From Parabacteroides chinchillae (GTDB taxonomy: Bacteria > Bacteroidota > Bacteroidia > Bacteroidales > Tannerellaceae): a DNA stretch of 64,000 nt. The stretch is from assembly GCF_900108035.1 (NCBI RefSeq), contig NZ_FNVS01000013.1:56787-120786 (forward strand), given 5' to 3'. Both the position numbers and the translations under genes were made by a program. Under the pieces are notes generated by a model that had not been told where the DNA came from, did no database searches, and worked only from the letters and a program-made list of their open reading frames with translations. This document shows, piece after piece, positions 1-9,695 of this stretch (its first letter is position 1; the number at the start of each line of letters is the position of its first letter).

Positions 1-1
1 C

Positions 2-754
2 CAAATTGAACGGAAGGATGGCAAAGCCATATTTTGTATATTGGCAGGCACGGCATGTGCTTATTTGGTAGGATATATAGTATCTATATTTACTCCGGTT
101 AATTTTGCTTTTATAGCCGAAGGGCTTGTGTTATTATCGGTGTTGTATTTGATATATTTGTCGATAAGGAATTGGGTCTGGCATTATGTCTTGATAGCTC
201 TTTTTGCATTAGGGTCTTTAGCTTTCCTGTTTTCAGTGAGCTATGTGTTCGATAATATATTGGAACCGCATCAACAGGTTCGTATTAAAGTATCTTTGGG
301 ATTGGAGGATGATCCTAGTGGTGCAGGTTATAATGTGAATCAATCAAAGATTGCAATTGGTTCGGGTGGCTTTTCCGGCAAAGGATTTTTGAACGGAACA
401 CAGACGAAATTGAAATATGTCCCCGAACAAGATACTGACTTTATTTTTTGTACTGTAGGAGAGGAGCAGGGTTTTCTGGGTTCTGCTGCCGTACTTATTT
501 TGTTTGGAATATTTATTTTACGCCTTATCGTATTGGCCGAAAGACAGGGTAATACATTCGGACGCGTTTATGGATATAGTGTTGCATCCATCTTTTTCTT
601 CCATCTAGCGATAAATGTGGGAATGGTTACAGGACTGACTCCTGTAATTGGTATTCCGTTGCCATTCTTCAGCTATGGAGGATCTTCTTTGTGGGGTTTC
701 ACTATCCTGTTGTTTATATTTCTTCGGTTAGATGCTTCCCGTAAAGAACATTGA
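2..754 (+). CDS. rodA: Rod shape-determining protein RodA (SEDS family), 3' part
   Basis: RodA is the SEDS-family peptidoglycan glycosyltransferase of the elongasome, an inner-membrane protein that polymerises lipid II during side-wall growth. The reading frame is open to the left edge, so the N-terminal part lies outside the window. The visible part has several hydrophobic segments and the hallmark C-terminal SEDS motifs: DFIFCTVGEEQGFLGS, then GLTPVIGIPLPFFSYGGSS, ending in RLDASRKEH. FtsW is the alternative family member, but the TVGEEQGFLG and TGLTPVIGIPLPF wording and position fit RodA. The stop is only two bases from the stop of the convergent gldH gene. Confidence 0.9.
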   Translation, partial: QIERKDGKAIFCILAGTACAYLVGYIVSIFTPVNFAFIAEGLVLLSVLYLIYLSIRNWVWHYVLIALFALGSLAFLFSVSYVFDNILEPHQQVRIKVSLGLEDDPSGAGYNVNQSKIAIGSGGFSGKGFLNGTQTKLKYVPEQDTDFIFCTVGEEQGFLGSAAVLILFGIFILRLIVLAERQGNTFGRVYGYSVASIFFFHLAINVGMVTGLTPVIGIPLPFFSYGGSSLWGFTILLFIFLRLDASRKEH

Positions 755-756
755 TC

Positions 757-1269
757 TTATTCGGCTTTTTTTACCCTCATACCGATCTCCTGAATACCCG
801 GCAATGCTTCATTCCTCATACCTTGCCTGAAGCTAAAGGTATACTGTCCTTCATAAGGGAATAGATAGTTCGTACGAATAGGAAAACTAGACTGGAAAAG
901 GGAAATGCCATGTCCATACCATTTGCCGTATTCGTCAGCAAGCGTGCACTCTATTGTATCTCTTTTCAATGGGCCAACGGGCAATTCTTCATTACAAAAT
1001 AACCATAAGTTTTGATAGGGATAAAGGTTATTATTTCGTATTTCCAGTGTAAGGTTATATGGAGTGGATATATCTGTTACATGGAAAGTAAAATAATATT
1101 CTTTGTTCTTTTCCCACGATGTATTATCAATGGCCTGGTATTGGTCGTACAAGGCCTGATTCTCGCAGGAGAAGAACAATAGAGATACAAAGGCAGCAAT
1201 GCAGCTTTTAAGCTTCTGGCTTGTTTTCCGGTTGGTTAGCCGGTTTAACAGGTTGCTGGGGCTTGTCAT
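757..1269 (-). CDS. gldH: Gliding motility lipoprotein GldH family
   Basis: A 170-residue lipoprotein precursor. A basic N-terminus and a hydrophobic stretch end in the lipobox LFFSC at about residue 35, followed by a soluble beta-rich domain. Sequence style and length fit the Bacteroidetes GldH family; GldH is needed for gliding in Flavobacterium, but in non-gliding gut Bacteroidales its job is unclear, probably at the envelope. The start overlaps the end of ricT by 62 bases, and no ATG, GTG or TTG was found in frame between it and the signal sequence, so this start is preferred. It is probably translationally coupled to ricT. Confidence 0.75.
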   Translation of the reverse strand: MTSPSNLLNRLTNRKTSQKLKSCIAAFVSLLFFSCENQALYDQYQAIDNTSWEKNKEYYFTFHVTDISTPYNLTLEIRNNNLYPYQNLWLFCNEELPVGPLKRDTIECTLADEYGKWYGHGISLFQSSFPIRTNYLFPYEGQYTFSFRQGMRNEALPGIQEIGMRVKKAE

Positions 1270-2578
1270 TGTTATTCTGCTTATCGTTGTTGTTTATTTT
1301 CGGTTTTTGCTTCGGACGGTTGTTCCGGTTACCATTATTTGCATAACGGTTATTGTTTCTATTACCACTTTCTCTGTTTCCATTGCTGTTGGTATTACCC
1401 GTGTTTTCTGGATTGTTTGAGGTAATATTTGTATTGGTACTATTTCGGGTATTTTCATTTGTACCATTCTTATTATTGTCTCCGTTACTACGTTTCTTTT
1501 TCTTTTTCTTTACAGAATCGAAACGTGTTACGCTATCCTGCCCTAAGATATCTTGAGCATCTCTCTTGGGGGGCTGAGGTTTTGTGTCGGCTTCCAGAGA
1601 AATAGGTTTATTACCTTTCTTATTCATGTTGATGACATCAAAAGCACGTTTGGCTGGTATGGTTATCAGATTGGCGGCAAATGATTTGTCGGTAGAATAA
1701 GTAATCTCTTGTTTGAAGATATCTGTTTTGAAATGATAATATGAATTATCTTTAGTTTCCAGAACAATTTCCCGGGATGGCAAACGTTTTTGTGCTTCTA
1801 CGTATGCATCTACCTCGTAGTTGATACAACATTTCAACTTGGCGCATTGTCCTGCCAGCTTCTGGGGGTTCATCGAAATATCCTGATAGCGGGCTGCCCC
1901 AGTGGCTACCGATACGAAACTTGTCATCCAGCTTGAACAACAAAGTTCGCGTCCGCAAGGGCCAATTCCGCCGATACGTCCGGCTTCTTGACGGGCTCCG
2001 ATTTGTTTCATTTCAATACGGACACGAAATGCTTCCGCAAGTACTTTAATAAGTTGCCGGAAGTCTACACGTTCATCGGCGATATAATAGAATATAGCTT
2101 TGTTTCCATCTCCTTGGTATTCCACGTCTCCGATTTTCATGTTTAGGCCTAATTCGGTCGCAATCTGACGTGACCGGATCATCGTTGCATGTTCTTTAGC
2201 CTTTGCTTCTTCGTATTTCTCGATATCGTTGGGTTTTGCTTTTCGGTAGACTTTTTTAGGTTCGTTTCCTTCTCCGGTACGTACATTGTTTTTTTTCATT
2301 TGCAGAAGAACCAGTTTTCCGGTTAGGGTTACAATTCCGATATCATGACCCGGACTTGCTTCTACTGCAACAATGTCTCCTTTCTCCAGAGGTATTTTCG
2401 AACTGTTAAGATAATACCCTTTGCGGGTATTTTTAAATTGTACCTCTACGTAATCGGTTGCATTTTCTGCATCCGGAACATCGCAAAGCCAATCGTATGT
2501 ATTGAGTTTTGTATTTTGTACTTTGCTGCATCCTTTTTTTCCCATGCAGCAACTTCCTGTATTTAGTTTGAAATCCAT
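1208..2578 (-). CDS. ricT: PSP1 domain protein, RicT-like iron-sulfur complex subunit
   Basis: A 456-residue protein. The PSP1 domain lies in the middle, with clustered cysteines GPCGRELCC and CAKLKCC, the residues that in RicT (YaaT) of Bacillus help hold the Fe-S clusters of the Ric complex that acts with RNase Y. The N-terminus has a further cysteine group (SCCMGKKGC). The last ~110 residues are a low-complexity tail, first Lys-rich and then Asn/Gly-rich, probably disordered. It is transcribed with gldH. The Fe-S role is known from Firmicutes and only inferred here. Confidence 0.82.
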   Translation of the reverse strand: MDFKLNTGSCCMGKKGCSKVQNTKLNTYDWLCDVPDAENATDYVEVQFKNTRKGYYLNSSKIPLEKGDIVAVEASPGHDIGIVTLTGKLVLLQMKKNNVRTGEGNEPKKVYRKAKPNDIEKYEEAKAKEHATMIRSRQIATELGLNMKIGDVEYQGDGNKAIFYYIADERVDFRQLIKVLAEAFRVRIEMKQIGARQEAGRIGGIGPCGRELCCSSWMTSFVSVATGAARYQDISMNPQKLAGQCAKLKCCINYEVDAYVEAQKRLPSREIVLETKDNSYYHFKTDIFKQEITYSTDKSFAANLITIPAKRAFDVINMNKKGNKPISLEADTKPQPPKRDAQDILGQDSVTRFDSVKKKKKKRSNGDNNKNGTNENTRNSTNTNITSNNPENTGNTNSNGNRESGNRNNNRYANNGNRNNRPKQKPKINNNDKQNNNDKPQQPVKPANQPENKPEA

Positions 2579-2620
2579 TTTCTAGGTTGTATAATATGTA
2601 TATATTTAATGTACAATACG

Positions 2621-2628
2621 CAAAAATA
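2621..2628 (-). promoter_or_regulatory. Putative -7 box of ricT-gldH
   Basis: On the minus strand the sequence reads TATTTTTG, matching TAnnTTTG, about 43 bases before the ricT start. No good -33 TTTG at 19-20 bp was found. Confidence 0.45.
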
Positions 2629-2672
2629 GTGATTTATTCTAACACTTCCGCATGTGCCGATAAAAATATGTA

Positions 2673-2710
2673 AGAAAGCCCGGTAGCAACTGTTTACTAC
2701 CGGGCTTTCT
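2673..2710 (-). terminator. Intrinsic terminator after spt
   Basis: Perfect 14-bp arms AGAAAGCCCGGTAG / CTACCGGGCTTTCT with a 10-base loop lie 26 bases beyond the spt stop. The T-rich tail on the minus strand is modest (TACATATTTTTA). Confidence 0.7.
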
Positions 2711-2735
2711 GTTTATATTCTGTCAGACTTGCTGA

Positions 2736-3923
2736 TTATTTTACTAAACCGTGGCTTTTAAATACCTTATGAATAGCTTCCAAGGCATAATCCAATTGTT
2801 CTTTCGTATGAGTTGCCATCAAAGAGAAACGGATTAGCGTGTCTTCTGATGCTACAGCCGGAGCTACTACTGGGTTTACGAATATGCCTGCTTCGAATAA
2901 TTCTTTTACGATAAGGAATGTAAGATCGTTATCACGGATGAACAACGGTATAATAGGAGTGGAAGTATGGCCTATCTCACAACCCATATTACGGAAACCG
3001 TCTAGTGCATAATGTGTCAGATCCCATAAGTGCTGTATACGCTCAGGTTCGCTCAACATAATATCCAGAGCTGCATTGGCAGCAGCGGTTGCAGCCGGGG
3101 TATTACTTGCACTGAAGATATATGAGCGGGAATGGTGGCGTAAATAGTTGATTACTGATTCGTCAGCTGCGATAAATCCACCGATAGAAGCGAAAGATTT
3201 GCTGAATGTTCCCATAATCAGGTCAACATCATTTGTTACGCCGAAATGGTTACAGGTTCCGCGTCCTTGATTGCCGAATACACCTATACCGTGTGCTTCG
3301 TCTACCATTACGCTAGCATTATATTTCTTAGCCAACGCAACTATTTCCGGTAATTTGGCAACATCGCCCTCCATACTGAATACGCCATCTATAACGATCA
3401 GTTTTACTTTGTCCGGTTCGCATTTTTGGAGTTGTTTCTCCAGCGAATCCATGTCGTTGTGTTTGTATTTTAATTTGGTGGAGAAAGAAAGGCGATGGCC
3501 TTCTATAATAGATGCATGGTCTAATTCATCCCAAATAATGTAATCTTCACGTCCTGTTACACAGGAAACCACGCCTAAATTAACTTGAAAGCCTGTAGAA
3601 TATACGATGGCATCTTCCTTACCAACAAACTCTGCTAATCTTTTTTCCAATTGGATATGTAAGTCCAACGTTCCATTCAGGAATCGTGAACCAGCACAAC
3701 CTGTACCATATTTTTTAATGGCTTCAATAGCTGCCTCTTTTACTTTAGGATGGTTTGTTAATCCCAAGTACGCATTTGAACCAAACATCAGAACTTTTTT
3801 ACCACTGATCATCACTTCTGTGTCCTGATCACTTTCAATCATTCTGAAATAAGGATAAATCCCTGCTGCCATAGCTCTTTGAGGAGCATCGTACTTTGCT
3901 AATTTCTCTTGTAAAAGTTTCAT
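2736..3923 (-). CDS. spt: Serine palmitoyltransferase (sphingolipid synthesis)
   Basis: A PLP-dependent alpha-oxoamine synthase, 395 residues, that joins serine to a long-chain acyl thioester to make 3-ketosphinganine, the first step of bacterial sphingolipid synthesis. Visible family landmarks are the GTGCAGSRFLNGT segment near residue 73, DEAHGIGVFG at 208-217 (Asp208 contacts the PLP ring) and the PLP lysine Lys242 in GTFSKSFAS. The same fold includes KBL (threonine side) and BioF; the wording, the lipid kinase neighbour and the Bacteroidales setting favour Spt. It is divergent from a diacylglycerol-kinase-like gene, a pairing that also fits lipid metabolism. Confidence 0.85.
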   Translation of the reverse strand: MKLLQEKLAKYDAPQRAMAAGIYPYFRMIESDQDTEVMISGKKVLMFGSNAYLGLTNHPKVKEAAIEAIKKYGTGCAGSRFLNGTLDLHIQLEKRLAEFVGKEDAIVYSTGFQVNLGVVSCVTGREDYIIWDELDHASIIEGHRLSFSTKLKYKHNDMDSLEKQLQKCEPDKVKLIVIDGVFSMEGDVAKLPEIVALAKKYNASVMVDEAHGIGVFGNQGRGTCNHFGVTNDVDLIMGTFSKSFASIGGFIAADESVINYLRHHSRSYIFSASNTPAATAAANAALDIMLSEPERIQHLWDLTHYALDGFRNMGCEIGHTSTPIIPLFIRDNDLTFLIVKELFEAGIFVNPVVAPAVASEDTLIRFSLMATHTKEQLDYALEAIHKVFKSHGLVK

Positions 3924-4024
3924 ATGTGTTATTAAGAGAATGATTTCTCGCTATTTGTTTATTCCGTATGAAAGAATTCCGATTTGCCGGTATATCAGCA
4001 TCTCTGTTTCGACAAATCCAGCCG

Positions 4025-4032
4025 CAAAAGTA
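4025..4032 (-). promoter_or_regulatory. Putative -7 box of spt
   Basis: TACTTTTG on the minus strand, about 100 bases before the spt start. A TTTG on the same strand is 24 bp upstream (4057-4060), a little too far for an ideal -33 box. Confidence 0.5.
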
Positions 4033-4085
4033 GTAAAAAAATAACTTATAGTAGTCCAAATGCTTTAAAAGTTTTATAAAAGCAT

Positions 4086-4093
4086 TATTTTTG
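4086..4093 (+). promoter_or_regulatory. Putative -7 box of the lipid kinase gene
   Basis: TATTTTTG, 28 bases before the ATG at 4122. It lies back to back with the spt promoter. Confidence 0.5.
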
Positions 4094-4121
4094 TCTTCTC
4101 AAAGTTAAAGATAAATTCAAA

Positions 4122-5093
4122 ATGAACGGATGTGATATAAAGGTACAAGCTATTATTAATCCTATATCCGGGGTTGGCTCAAAGCGTAAGATTCCTAAGA
4201 TGATAGAAGAAATGTGCCTTCGGAGTCATTGTTCGTTAAATATAACTTTTACCGAATACGCAGGTCATGCCAGTGAGCTTACAAAGCAGGCAATAAAGGA
4301 TGGCGTACATTATATAATAGCTGTGGGGGGCGACGGAACGGTGAATGAGATAGCACGTGCCATGATCCATTCGGATGCAGTGCTGGGTATTGTCCCGAAA
4401 GGTTCGGGTAATGGTTTGGCCCGTGAGTTGCATATCCCTATGGAAATCCGTAGGGCTGTAGACTTGATCAGTAAAGGCCATGTTACTACCATTGACTGTT
4501 GCAGGGCTAACGGACGTGTATTTTTCTGTACTTGCGGCGTTGGGTTCGATGCTGCCGTAAGCCAGAAATTTGCAAATGAAAAACGTCGTGGTTCTCTTAC
4601 ATATATAAAAAATACGGTTGAAGAATACTTAAGTTATAAGCCGGAACCTTACGAGTTACAGGTGGATAACCAGACAATAAAGGAAAAAGCCTTTCTGGTA
4701 GCTTGTGCTAATGCTTCTCAATATGGTAATAATGCTTTTATAGCTCCTCATGCAAATATACAGGACGGTCAGATGGATGTTACTATTCTTTCTCCGTTTA
4801 CCCCACTTGATATTGCACCTCTTGCAATACAATTGTTTACAAAACAGATAGATCGTAATAGTAAGATCAAGACAATGAAGGCGCATCAGGTTACTATTAT
4901 TCGTCAGAAACCGGGAGTCATGCACCTGGATGGCGAACCTATTATGGCCGAAAGCCGTATAGATATAACACTGGAACCAAGAGCATTGAAGGTGCTTACA
5001 CCCGAGGTCGTTTCTTTCTCGGAAGAGGTACATTATTTATTTGATGAAGTGACCCGTTTTTTTGATAAAAGACTTCCCTATATCTTTAAATAA
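4122..5093 (+). CDS. Diacylglycerol kinase family lipid kinase (YegS/BmrU type)
   Basis: A 323-residue protein with the DAGK catalytic signature GGDGTVNEIARAM near residue 70 and the GSGNGLARE loop near residue 95, followed by the beta-sandwich C-terminal domain typical of YegS/DgkB-like lipid kinases. It would phosphorylate a lipid alcohol such as diacylglycerol, or perhaps a sphingoid base or ceramide. The divergent spt neighbour makes a sphingolipid substrate attractive, but the substrate cannot be read from sequence. Confidence 0.85.
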   Translation: MNGCDIKVQAIINPISGVGSKRKIPKMIEEMCLRSHCSLNITFTEYAGHASELTKQAIKDGVHYIIAVGGDGTVNEIARAMIHSDAVLGIVPKGSGNGLARELHIPMEIRRAVDLISKGHVTTIDCCRANGRVFFCTCGVGFDAAVSQKFANEKRRGSLTYIKNTVEEYLSYKPEPYELQVDNQTIKEKAFLVACANASQYGNNAFIAPHANIQDGQMDVTILSPFTPLDIAPLAIQLFTKQIDRNSKIKTMKAHQVTIIRQKPGVMHLDGEPIMAESRIDITLEPRALKVLTPEVVSFSEEVHYLFDEVTRFFDKRLPYIFK

Positions 5094-5129
5094 AAGTAGC
5101 ACGTGTTGCCGGTGTTTTTTTGTTTTCAT

Positions 5130-5188
5130 GCCGATGAAACTTTTGTTTTGTGCTGATGAAACTTTTTTTTCATACGGATAAAACTTTT
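5130..5188. repeat. Three degenerate short repeats (GATGAAACTTTT type)
   Basis: Three spaced copies, GCCGATGAAACTTTT (5130-5144), TGCTGATGAAACTTTT (5151-5166) and TACGGATAAAACTTTT (5173-5188), fill most of the gap between two convergent genes. No standard terminator hairpin was found in this gap. Confidence 0.55.
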
Positions 5189-5231
5189 CCCCCGGGCTTT
5201 TGATTTTTTATTGGAATACTGAACTTTTTGT

Positions 5232-5939
5232 TTATTTCAGATAATAGTCTCTGGTTAATGCTTTGAACTCAGGAGTATATTGATGGCGGGCTTTTTCGAT
5301 TGTGAGTTCATTTTCAATTTTTAATGACTGGGCAGGCGATAATTCTATCAGTATTCTTTTGGGCTCGGCTCCGGGTACAGGAATGACGTTTGTGATGCGG
5401 ATGGCAAAAAGCTTGTTCTCTTCTGCGATTTTCATCAGTTCTTCTTTCTTGTCAAAAGGTAGTATTAATGCGATTCTTCCGTTTGATGTTACGATTTGCA
5501 GGCAACCGGTTATCAAGTCGAAAAGCTGAAGGCTTTCTGTATGTCGTGCAGTAGTTCGTTTATGATCCGGACATTTTAAGGAATCTGTAAAATAAGGCGG
5601 ATTGGATACAATAAGGTCGTATCTTTTATCGGTTTGTTTTATGTACTCTTCAAAAGAGGTATGATAAATATTGATTTGTCCGGCGAAAATAGAAGCCTGT
5701 ATGTTCTCTTTTGCCTGAAGGCATGCATCTGCGTCTATATCTATTGCATCTGCCTGAGCTGTGCTACGCTGTGCCAGCATTAGTGCAATGAGTCCTGTTC
5801 CGGTACCAACATCCAATATGTTTTTGCAAAGATATGTGTTAGCCCAGGCTCCCAAAAGAACCCCGTCGGTACCTACCTTCATAGCACATTTGTCATGCCA
5901 TACGGTAAATTTTTTAAATTGAAAATAAGGATTTGCCAT
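5232..5939 (-). CDS. trmN6: tRNA1(Val) (adenine(37)-N6)-methyltransferase
   Basis: A 235-residue SAM-dependent methyltransferase. The SAM-binding motif ILDVGTGTGLIALMLAQR is at residues 41-58 and the N6-adenine catalytic motif NPPY at 113-116. N-terminal FQFKKFTVWHDKCAMKVGTD is typical of the TrmN6/YfiC family, which makes m6A37 in tRNA-Val. A stand-alone gene divergent from lon. Confidence 0.85.
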   Translation of the reverse strand: MANPYFQFKKFTVWHDKCAMKVGTDGVLLGAWANTYLCKNILDVGTGTGLIALMLAQRSTAQADAIDIDADACLQAKENIQASIFAGQINIYHTSFEEYIKQTDKRYDLIVSNPPYFTDSLKCPDHKRTTARHTESLQLFDLITGCLQIVTSNGRIALILPFDKKEELMKIAEENKLFAIRITNVIPVPGAEPKRILIELSPAQSLKIENELTIEKARHQYTPEFKALTRDYYLK

Positions 5940-5960
5940 ATCATTTTATTATTGCTGATG

Positions 5961-5968
5961 CAAAAGTA
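5961..5968 (-). promoter_or_regulatory. Putative -7 box of trmN6
   Basis: TACTTTTG on the minus strand, 22 bases before the trmN6 start. Confidence 0.5.
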
Positions 5969-5990
5969 GTCAGATTCGGACTAAAATCTG

Positions 5991-5998
5991 TAACTTTG
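5991..5998 (+). promoter_or_regulatory. Putative -7 box of lon
   Basis: TAACTTTG, 27 bases before the lon start. No CIRCE or other heat-shock operator was noticed. Confidence 0.45.
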
Positions 5999-6024
5999 GC
6001 ACGTTTATTGTATTAACATATACA

Positions 6025-8499
6025 ATGATTAATGTATATATGAAAGGAAAAAAGAGAGTATTTAGCCCGGAATCATACGATGATATGGATGACAATATAG
6101 GGATTGTTATGCCAATTCTTACAGAATGCGATGTGGATGAAGATTTTACTGAAGGAGTAGATAAAGTAGGGGATGTAGTCCCTATTCTTCCGCTTCGTAA
6201 TATGGTGCTATTCCCGGGAGTAGCTATGCCTGTTGTTGTGGGGCGTCCCAAATCGATGCGATTAATAAAGGAAGCACTGCATAAGAAGAGTTTGATTGGT
6301 GTGGTTTGCCAAAAAGACATGGCAACCGAAGAACCGGGATTCGATGATTTGTATACAACGGGTGTGATTGCTGATGTTGTCCGCGTATTGGAAATGCCGG
6401 ACGGAACAACTACGGTTATTTTGCAAGGTAAGAAGCGTTTTGAACTGAATAGTTTAGTTGAAACGGAACCGTATCTCACCGGACAGATTAAAATTCTGGA
6501 AGATACTGTGCCAGATAAGAGCGACCGCGAGTTTGAAGCTCTTATTTCCACTATAAAGGATTTGACAATAAAGATGTTGGGGGCAGTAGCCGATCCTCCG
6601 CGTGATCTTATCTTTTCTATAAAGAACAATCAGAACATACTGTATCTGGTAAATTTCTCGTGTAGCAATATTCCAAGTGGTGCATCCGAAAAACAGCAAC
6701 TTCTTTTGATCGGAGACTTGAAAGATCGTGCTTACCGTTTGCTTTTTATCTTGAATCGCGAGTATCAGTTGGTGGAGCTGAAAGCTTCCATCCAGATGAA
6801 GACACACGAAGATATAAACCAGCAACAGAAAGAATATTTCCTCCAACAGCAGATTAAGACGATACAGGAAGAGTTGGGCGGGAATATCAATGAGCTGGAG
6901 ATAAAGGAATTGCGTGAGAAAGCTTTTAAAAAGAAATGGCCGGTTGCAGTTGCCGAAATATTTGAAAAAGAATTGCGTAAACTGGAACGTCTGCATCCTC
7001 AATCTCCTGATTTTTCTATCCAGACGCAATATGTGCAGACAATTGTAAATCTGCCATGGAACCAGTATAGTAAAGATAACTTTAATCTGTCTCACGCGCA
7101 GAAGGTTCTGGATAGAGATCATTACGGATTGGAAAAGGTAAAAGAACGTATTATTGAACATCTTGCAGTCCTGAAACTGAAAGGTGATATGAAGTCGCCG
7201 ATTATTTGTCTTTACGGACCTCCGGGAGTAGGTAAAACATCTCTAGGAAAGTCTATTGCCGAGGCTTTGAATCGTAAGTATGTCCGTGTTTCTCTGGGTG
7301 GCCTTCATGATGAGGCAGAAATACGTGGTCATAGACGTACATATATCGGTGCTATGTGCGGACGTATTATTCAGAATTTACAGAAGGCGGGAACGTCTAA
7401 CCCGGTATTCATTCTGGATGAAATCGATAAGGTGACGAATGATTTTAAAGGTGATCCCGCTGCAGCATTATTGGAAGTGCTGGACCCTGAGCAGAATAAT
7501 GCCTTCCATGACAATTACCTGGATATAGACTATGATCTGAGCAAAGTAATGTTTGTTGCTACCGCAAATAACCTGAATACGATTTCGCAACCCTTATTAG
7601 ACCGTATGGAACTTATTGAAGTGAGCGGTTATATTATGGAAGAAAAGGTTGAAATTGCAGCAAGACATCTTGTTCCGAAGCAATTGGGCATTCATGGTTT
7701 AGAAAAAGGGAAAGTGAAGTTTCAGAAAAAGACTTTGCAGGCAATCGTTGAATCGTATACGCGTGAGAGCGGAGTCAGGGAATTGGATAAAAAGATAGCA
7801 AAGGTAATGCGTAAACTGGCTCGTAAAGTTGCATCGGACGAACCAATACCTTCTGTTATTAAGCCGGAAGACTTGCATGAGTATCTGGGAGCAGTAGAAT
7901 ATACACGGGATAAATACCAGGGTAACGAATATGCAGGTGTAGTAACCGGTCTTGCATGGACTGCTGTTGGTGGAGAAATATTGTTTGTAGAATCCAGCTT
8001 GAGTAAAGGAAAAGGTTCGAAACTGACTTTGACCGGTAACTTAGGCGATGTGATGAAGGAATCTGCCATGCTGGCTCTTGAATATATCCATGCCCATGCG
8101 TCTTTGTTTAATATAAATGAAGAATTATTTGAAAACTGGAATGTGCATGTGCATGTACCTGAAGGTGCTATTCCTAAAGATGGTCCGAGTGCAGGTGTTA
8201 CGATGGTAACTTCTTTAGTGTCTGCCTTTACACAGCGTAAAGTGAAAAGTAATCTGGCGATGACAGGCGAGATAACACTTCGTGGAAAAGTACTTCCTGT
8301 TGGCGGCATCAAGGAAAAAATTCTGGCGGCAAAACGTGCCGGTATTAAGGAATTGATTCTATGCAGGGAAAACCAGAAAGACATTGATGAGATTAAACCT
8401 GAATATCTGAAAGGGTTAACATTCCATTATGTAGATGATATACAACAAGTGGTGGATTTGGCTTTGCTCAATGAGAAGGTTAGTAATCCGCTATTTTAG
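6025..8499 (+). CDS. lon: ATP-dependent Lon protease
   Basis: An 824-residue LonA-type protease that degrades misfolded and regulatory proteins in the cytoplasm. The order is: N-terminal substrate domain ([19 protein letters not shown]), coiled coil with [23 protein letters not shown]+ module with Walker [10 protein letters not shown] near residue 397 and Walker B FILDEIDK, then the Ser-Lys protease domain with [11 protein letters not shown] (catalytic Ser near 724) and the lysine in PVGGIKEK about 43 residues later. Full length for the family. A second ATG 15 bases downstream (MKGKKRV) is a possible alternative start. Confidence 0.95.
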   Translation: MINVYMKGKKRVFSPESYDDMDDNIGIVMPILTECDVDEDFTEGVDKVGDVVPILPLRNMVLFPGVAMPVVVGRPKSMRLIKEALHKKSLIGVVCQKDMATEEPGFDDLYTTGVIADVVRVLEMPDGTTTVILQGKKRFELNSLVETEPYLTGQIKILEDTVPDKSDREFEALISTIKDLTIKMLGAVADPPRDLIFSIKNNQNILYLVNFSCSNIPSGASEKQQLLLIGDLKDRAYRLLFILNREYQLVELKASIQMKTHEDINQQQKEYFLQQQIKTIQEELGGNINELEIKELREKAFKKKWPVAVAEIFEKELRKLERLHPQSPDFSIQTQYVQTIVNLPWNQYSKDNFNLSHAQKVLDRDHYGLEKVKERIIEHLAVLKLKGDMKSPIICLYGPPGVGKTSLGKSIAEALNRKYVRVSLGGLHDEAEIRGHRRTYIGAMCGRIIQNLQKAGTSNPVFILDEIDKVTNDFKGDPAAALLEVLDPEQNNAFHDNYLDIDYDLSKVMFVATANNLNTISQPLLDRMELIEVSGYIMEEKVEIAARHLVPKQLGIHGLEKGKVKFQKKTLQAIVESYTRESGVRELDKKIAKVMRKLARKVASDEPIPSVIKPEDLHEYLGAVEYTRDKYQGNEYAGVVTGLAWTAVGGEILFVESSLSKGKGSKLTLTGNLGDVMKESAMLALEYIHAHASLFNINEELFENWNVHVHVPEGAIPKDGPSAGVTMVTSLVSAFTQRKVKSNLAMTGEITLRGKVLPVGGIKEKILAAKRAGIKELILCRENQKDIDEIKPEYLKGLTFHYVDDIQQVVDLALLNEKVSNPLF

Positions 8500-8506
8500 A
8501 AAATAG

Positions 8507-8539
8507 AAAAGGGTTGTCCACTTAGGGCAACCCTTTTTT
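8507..8539. terminator. Bidirectional terminator between lon and the DUF5606 gene
   Basis: Stem AAAAGGGTTGTCC / GGGCAACCCTTTT (one G-T pair) with a short loop and flanking A and T runs, so it can serve both converging genes. Confidence 0.85.
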
Positions 8540-8556
8540 GTAATATCGAATCATAT

Positions 8557-8985
8557 TTATTTTGCTTCTTCTTTTGCTTCTTCAGCAGGCTCTTCCGGTG
8601 TAAAGTCTGTGATGCCAGCTCCTATTAAGATATTATACCAGCTTAATAACTTTTTGATATCACTCGGATATACGCGATCACGGTCAAAGCTCGGTAATAT
8701 TTCAGCGAAATAAGTACGTAATTCTTCTGGTTTTGCAGTGGAAGTGTTAATAGACACTTTAGCGCCGTTTTCTTTATTTTTAACGCTGGTCAGCACTTCA
8801 TGTAAAGGAACTTCTGCTTCGTCTGTATAGATGGCAATGTCACCTAAAGAGATCACTTTATCTTTTGCATAGGCAGGTACTCTCTTCTTGTCTGTTAACG
8901 ACTCAACAATCAGCATGTTTTTTCCATGGGAAACCAGTTTAAACAGGCCGGGTTTTCCCGAAATAGACAAAATAGTCTTCAACAT
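8557..8985 (-). CDS. DUF5606 domain protein
   Basis: A 142-residue small protein of the Bacteroidetes DUF5606 family. It starts MLKTILSISGKPGLFKLVS, has no signal peptide, and ends in an acidic Glu/Ala-rich tail. The function is not known. It lies downstream of coaE with a 107-base gap holding its own promoter-like box, so it may be transcribed both with the nusB-coaE group and separately. Confidence 0.7.
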   Translation of the reverse strand: MLKTILSISGKPGLFKLVSHGKNMLIVESLTDKKRVPAYAKDKVISLGDIAIYTDEAEVPLHEVLTSVKNKENGAKVSINTSTAKPEELRTYFAEILPSFDRDRVYPSDIKKLLSWYNILIGAGITDFTPEEPAEEAKEEAK

Positions 8986-9025
8986 AATATTCTTTGTTTT
9001 CTAATAGTGTTAAACTTTAAAGCTG

Positions 9026-9033
9026 CAAATGTA
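9026..9033 (-). promoter_or_regulatory. Putative -7 box of the DUF5606 gene
   Basis: TACATTTG on the minus strand, about 40 bases before the start. Confidence 0.4.
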
Positions 9034-9092
9034 GTACAACTAACCGAATATACAGATACAAATGGGTGGAAAAAACGTATAGCTGTTACCTT

Positions 9093-9695
9093 TTATTCGG
9101 CATTATCTTGTGGTTGTCGTGAGGTTAAATAGTTTAAGAATTGATTTGCCTGGGGTAATAGGGTATGAATATCATCATTGTATATAACATAGTCCGATAG
9201 TTCTTTTTTTTGTTCGTCGGACATCTGATTGGAAATACGCCGTATGATTTCTTCCCGGGAAACGTTATCGCGGGCTAGTACCCTGGCTATGCGGATTTCT
9301 ATGGGTGCATAAACCATCAGGTTTACATCAACTGTTTTGTTAAAACCTGACTCAAAAAGTATTGCTGATTCAATAGCACAGATATTGGAATGCTGATTGC
9401 GTACCCAGTTTTGGAAATGACTATTTACTTCCGGATGTATAATTGCATTTACTTGTTTGAGGCACTCAGGATTATTGAAAATATAAGAAGCTAATAATTT
9501 TTTATTCAGTCCCTGCTCTGTATAAATATCTTTACCGAGTAGTTCTATGAGTTGTTTTCGTATGACTGGTGAACTGTCAGTTAGTTGTTTGCTTTCTTTG
9601 TCGGCAATATATACCGGTATTCCGGTTAGCTGCAAAATAGTTGCTACGACCGACTTACCGCTTCCTATTCCTCCGGTTATACCTATTCTAATCAT
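9093..9695 (-). CDS. coaE: Dephospho-CoA kinase
   Basis: A 200-residue P-loop kinase that phosphorylates the 3' hydroxyl of dephospho-CoA in the last step of coenzyme A synthesis. The N-terminus IGITGGIGSGKSVVA carries the P-loop, and the downstream DVNLMVYAP and RDNVSREEIIRRISNQ segments are typical of CoaE. It overlaps the preceding CdaR-like gene by 8 bases, so the two are cotranscribed and probably translationally coupled. Confidence 0.93.
   Translation of the reverse strand: MIRIGITGGIGSGKSVVATILQLTGIPVYIADKESKQLTDSSPVIRKQLIELLGKDIYTEQGLNKKLLASYIFNNPECLKQVNAIIHPEVNSHFQNWVRNQHSNICAIESAILFESGFNKTVDVNLMVYAPIEIRIARVLARDNVSREEIIRRISNQMSDEQKKELSDYVIYNDDIHTLLPQANQFLNYLTSRQPQDNAE

Noticed and set aside
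1199..1556. Hydrophobic plus-strand frames opposite the end of ricT
   Set aside because: They are the complement of the Asn/Lys-rich low-complexity tail of ricT, which reads as Val/Leu/Phe-rich on the other strand.
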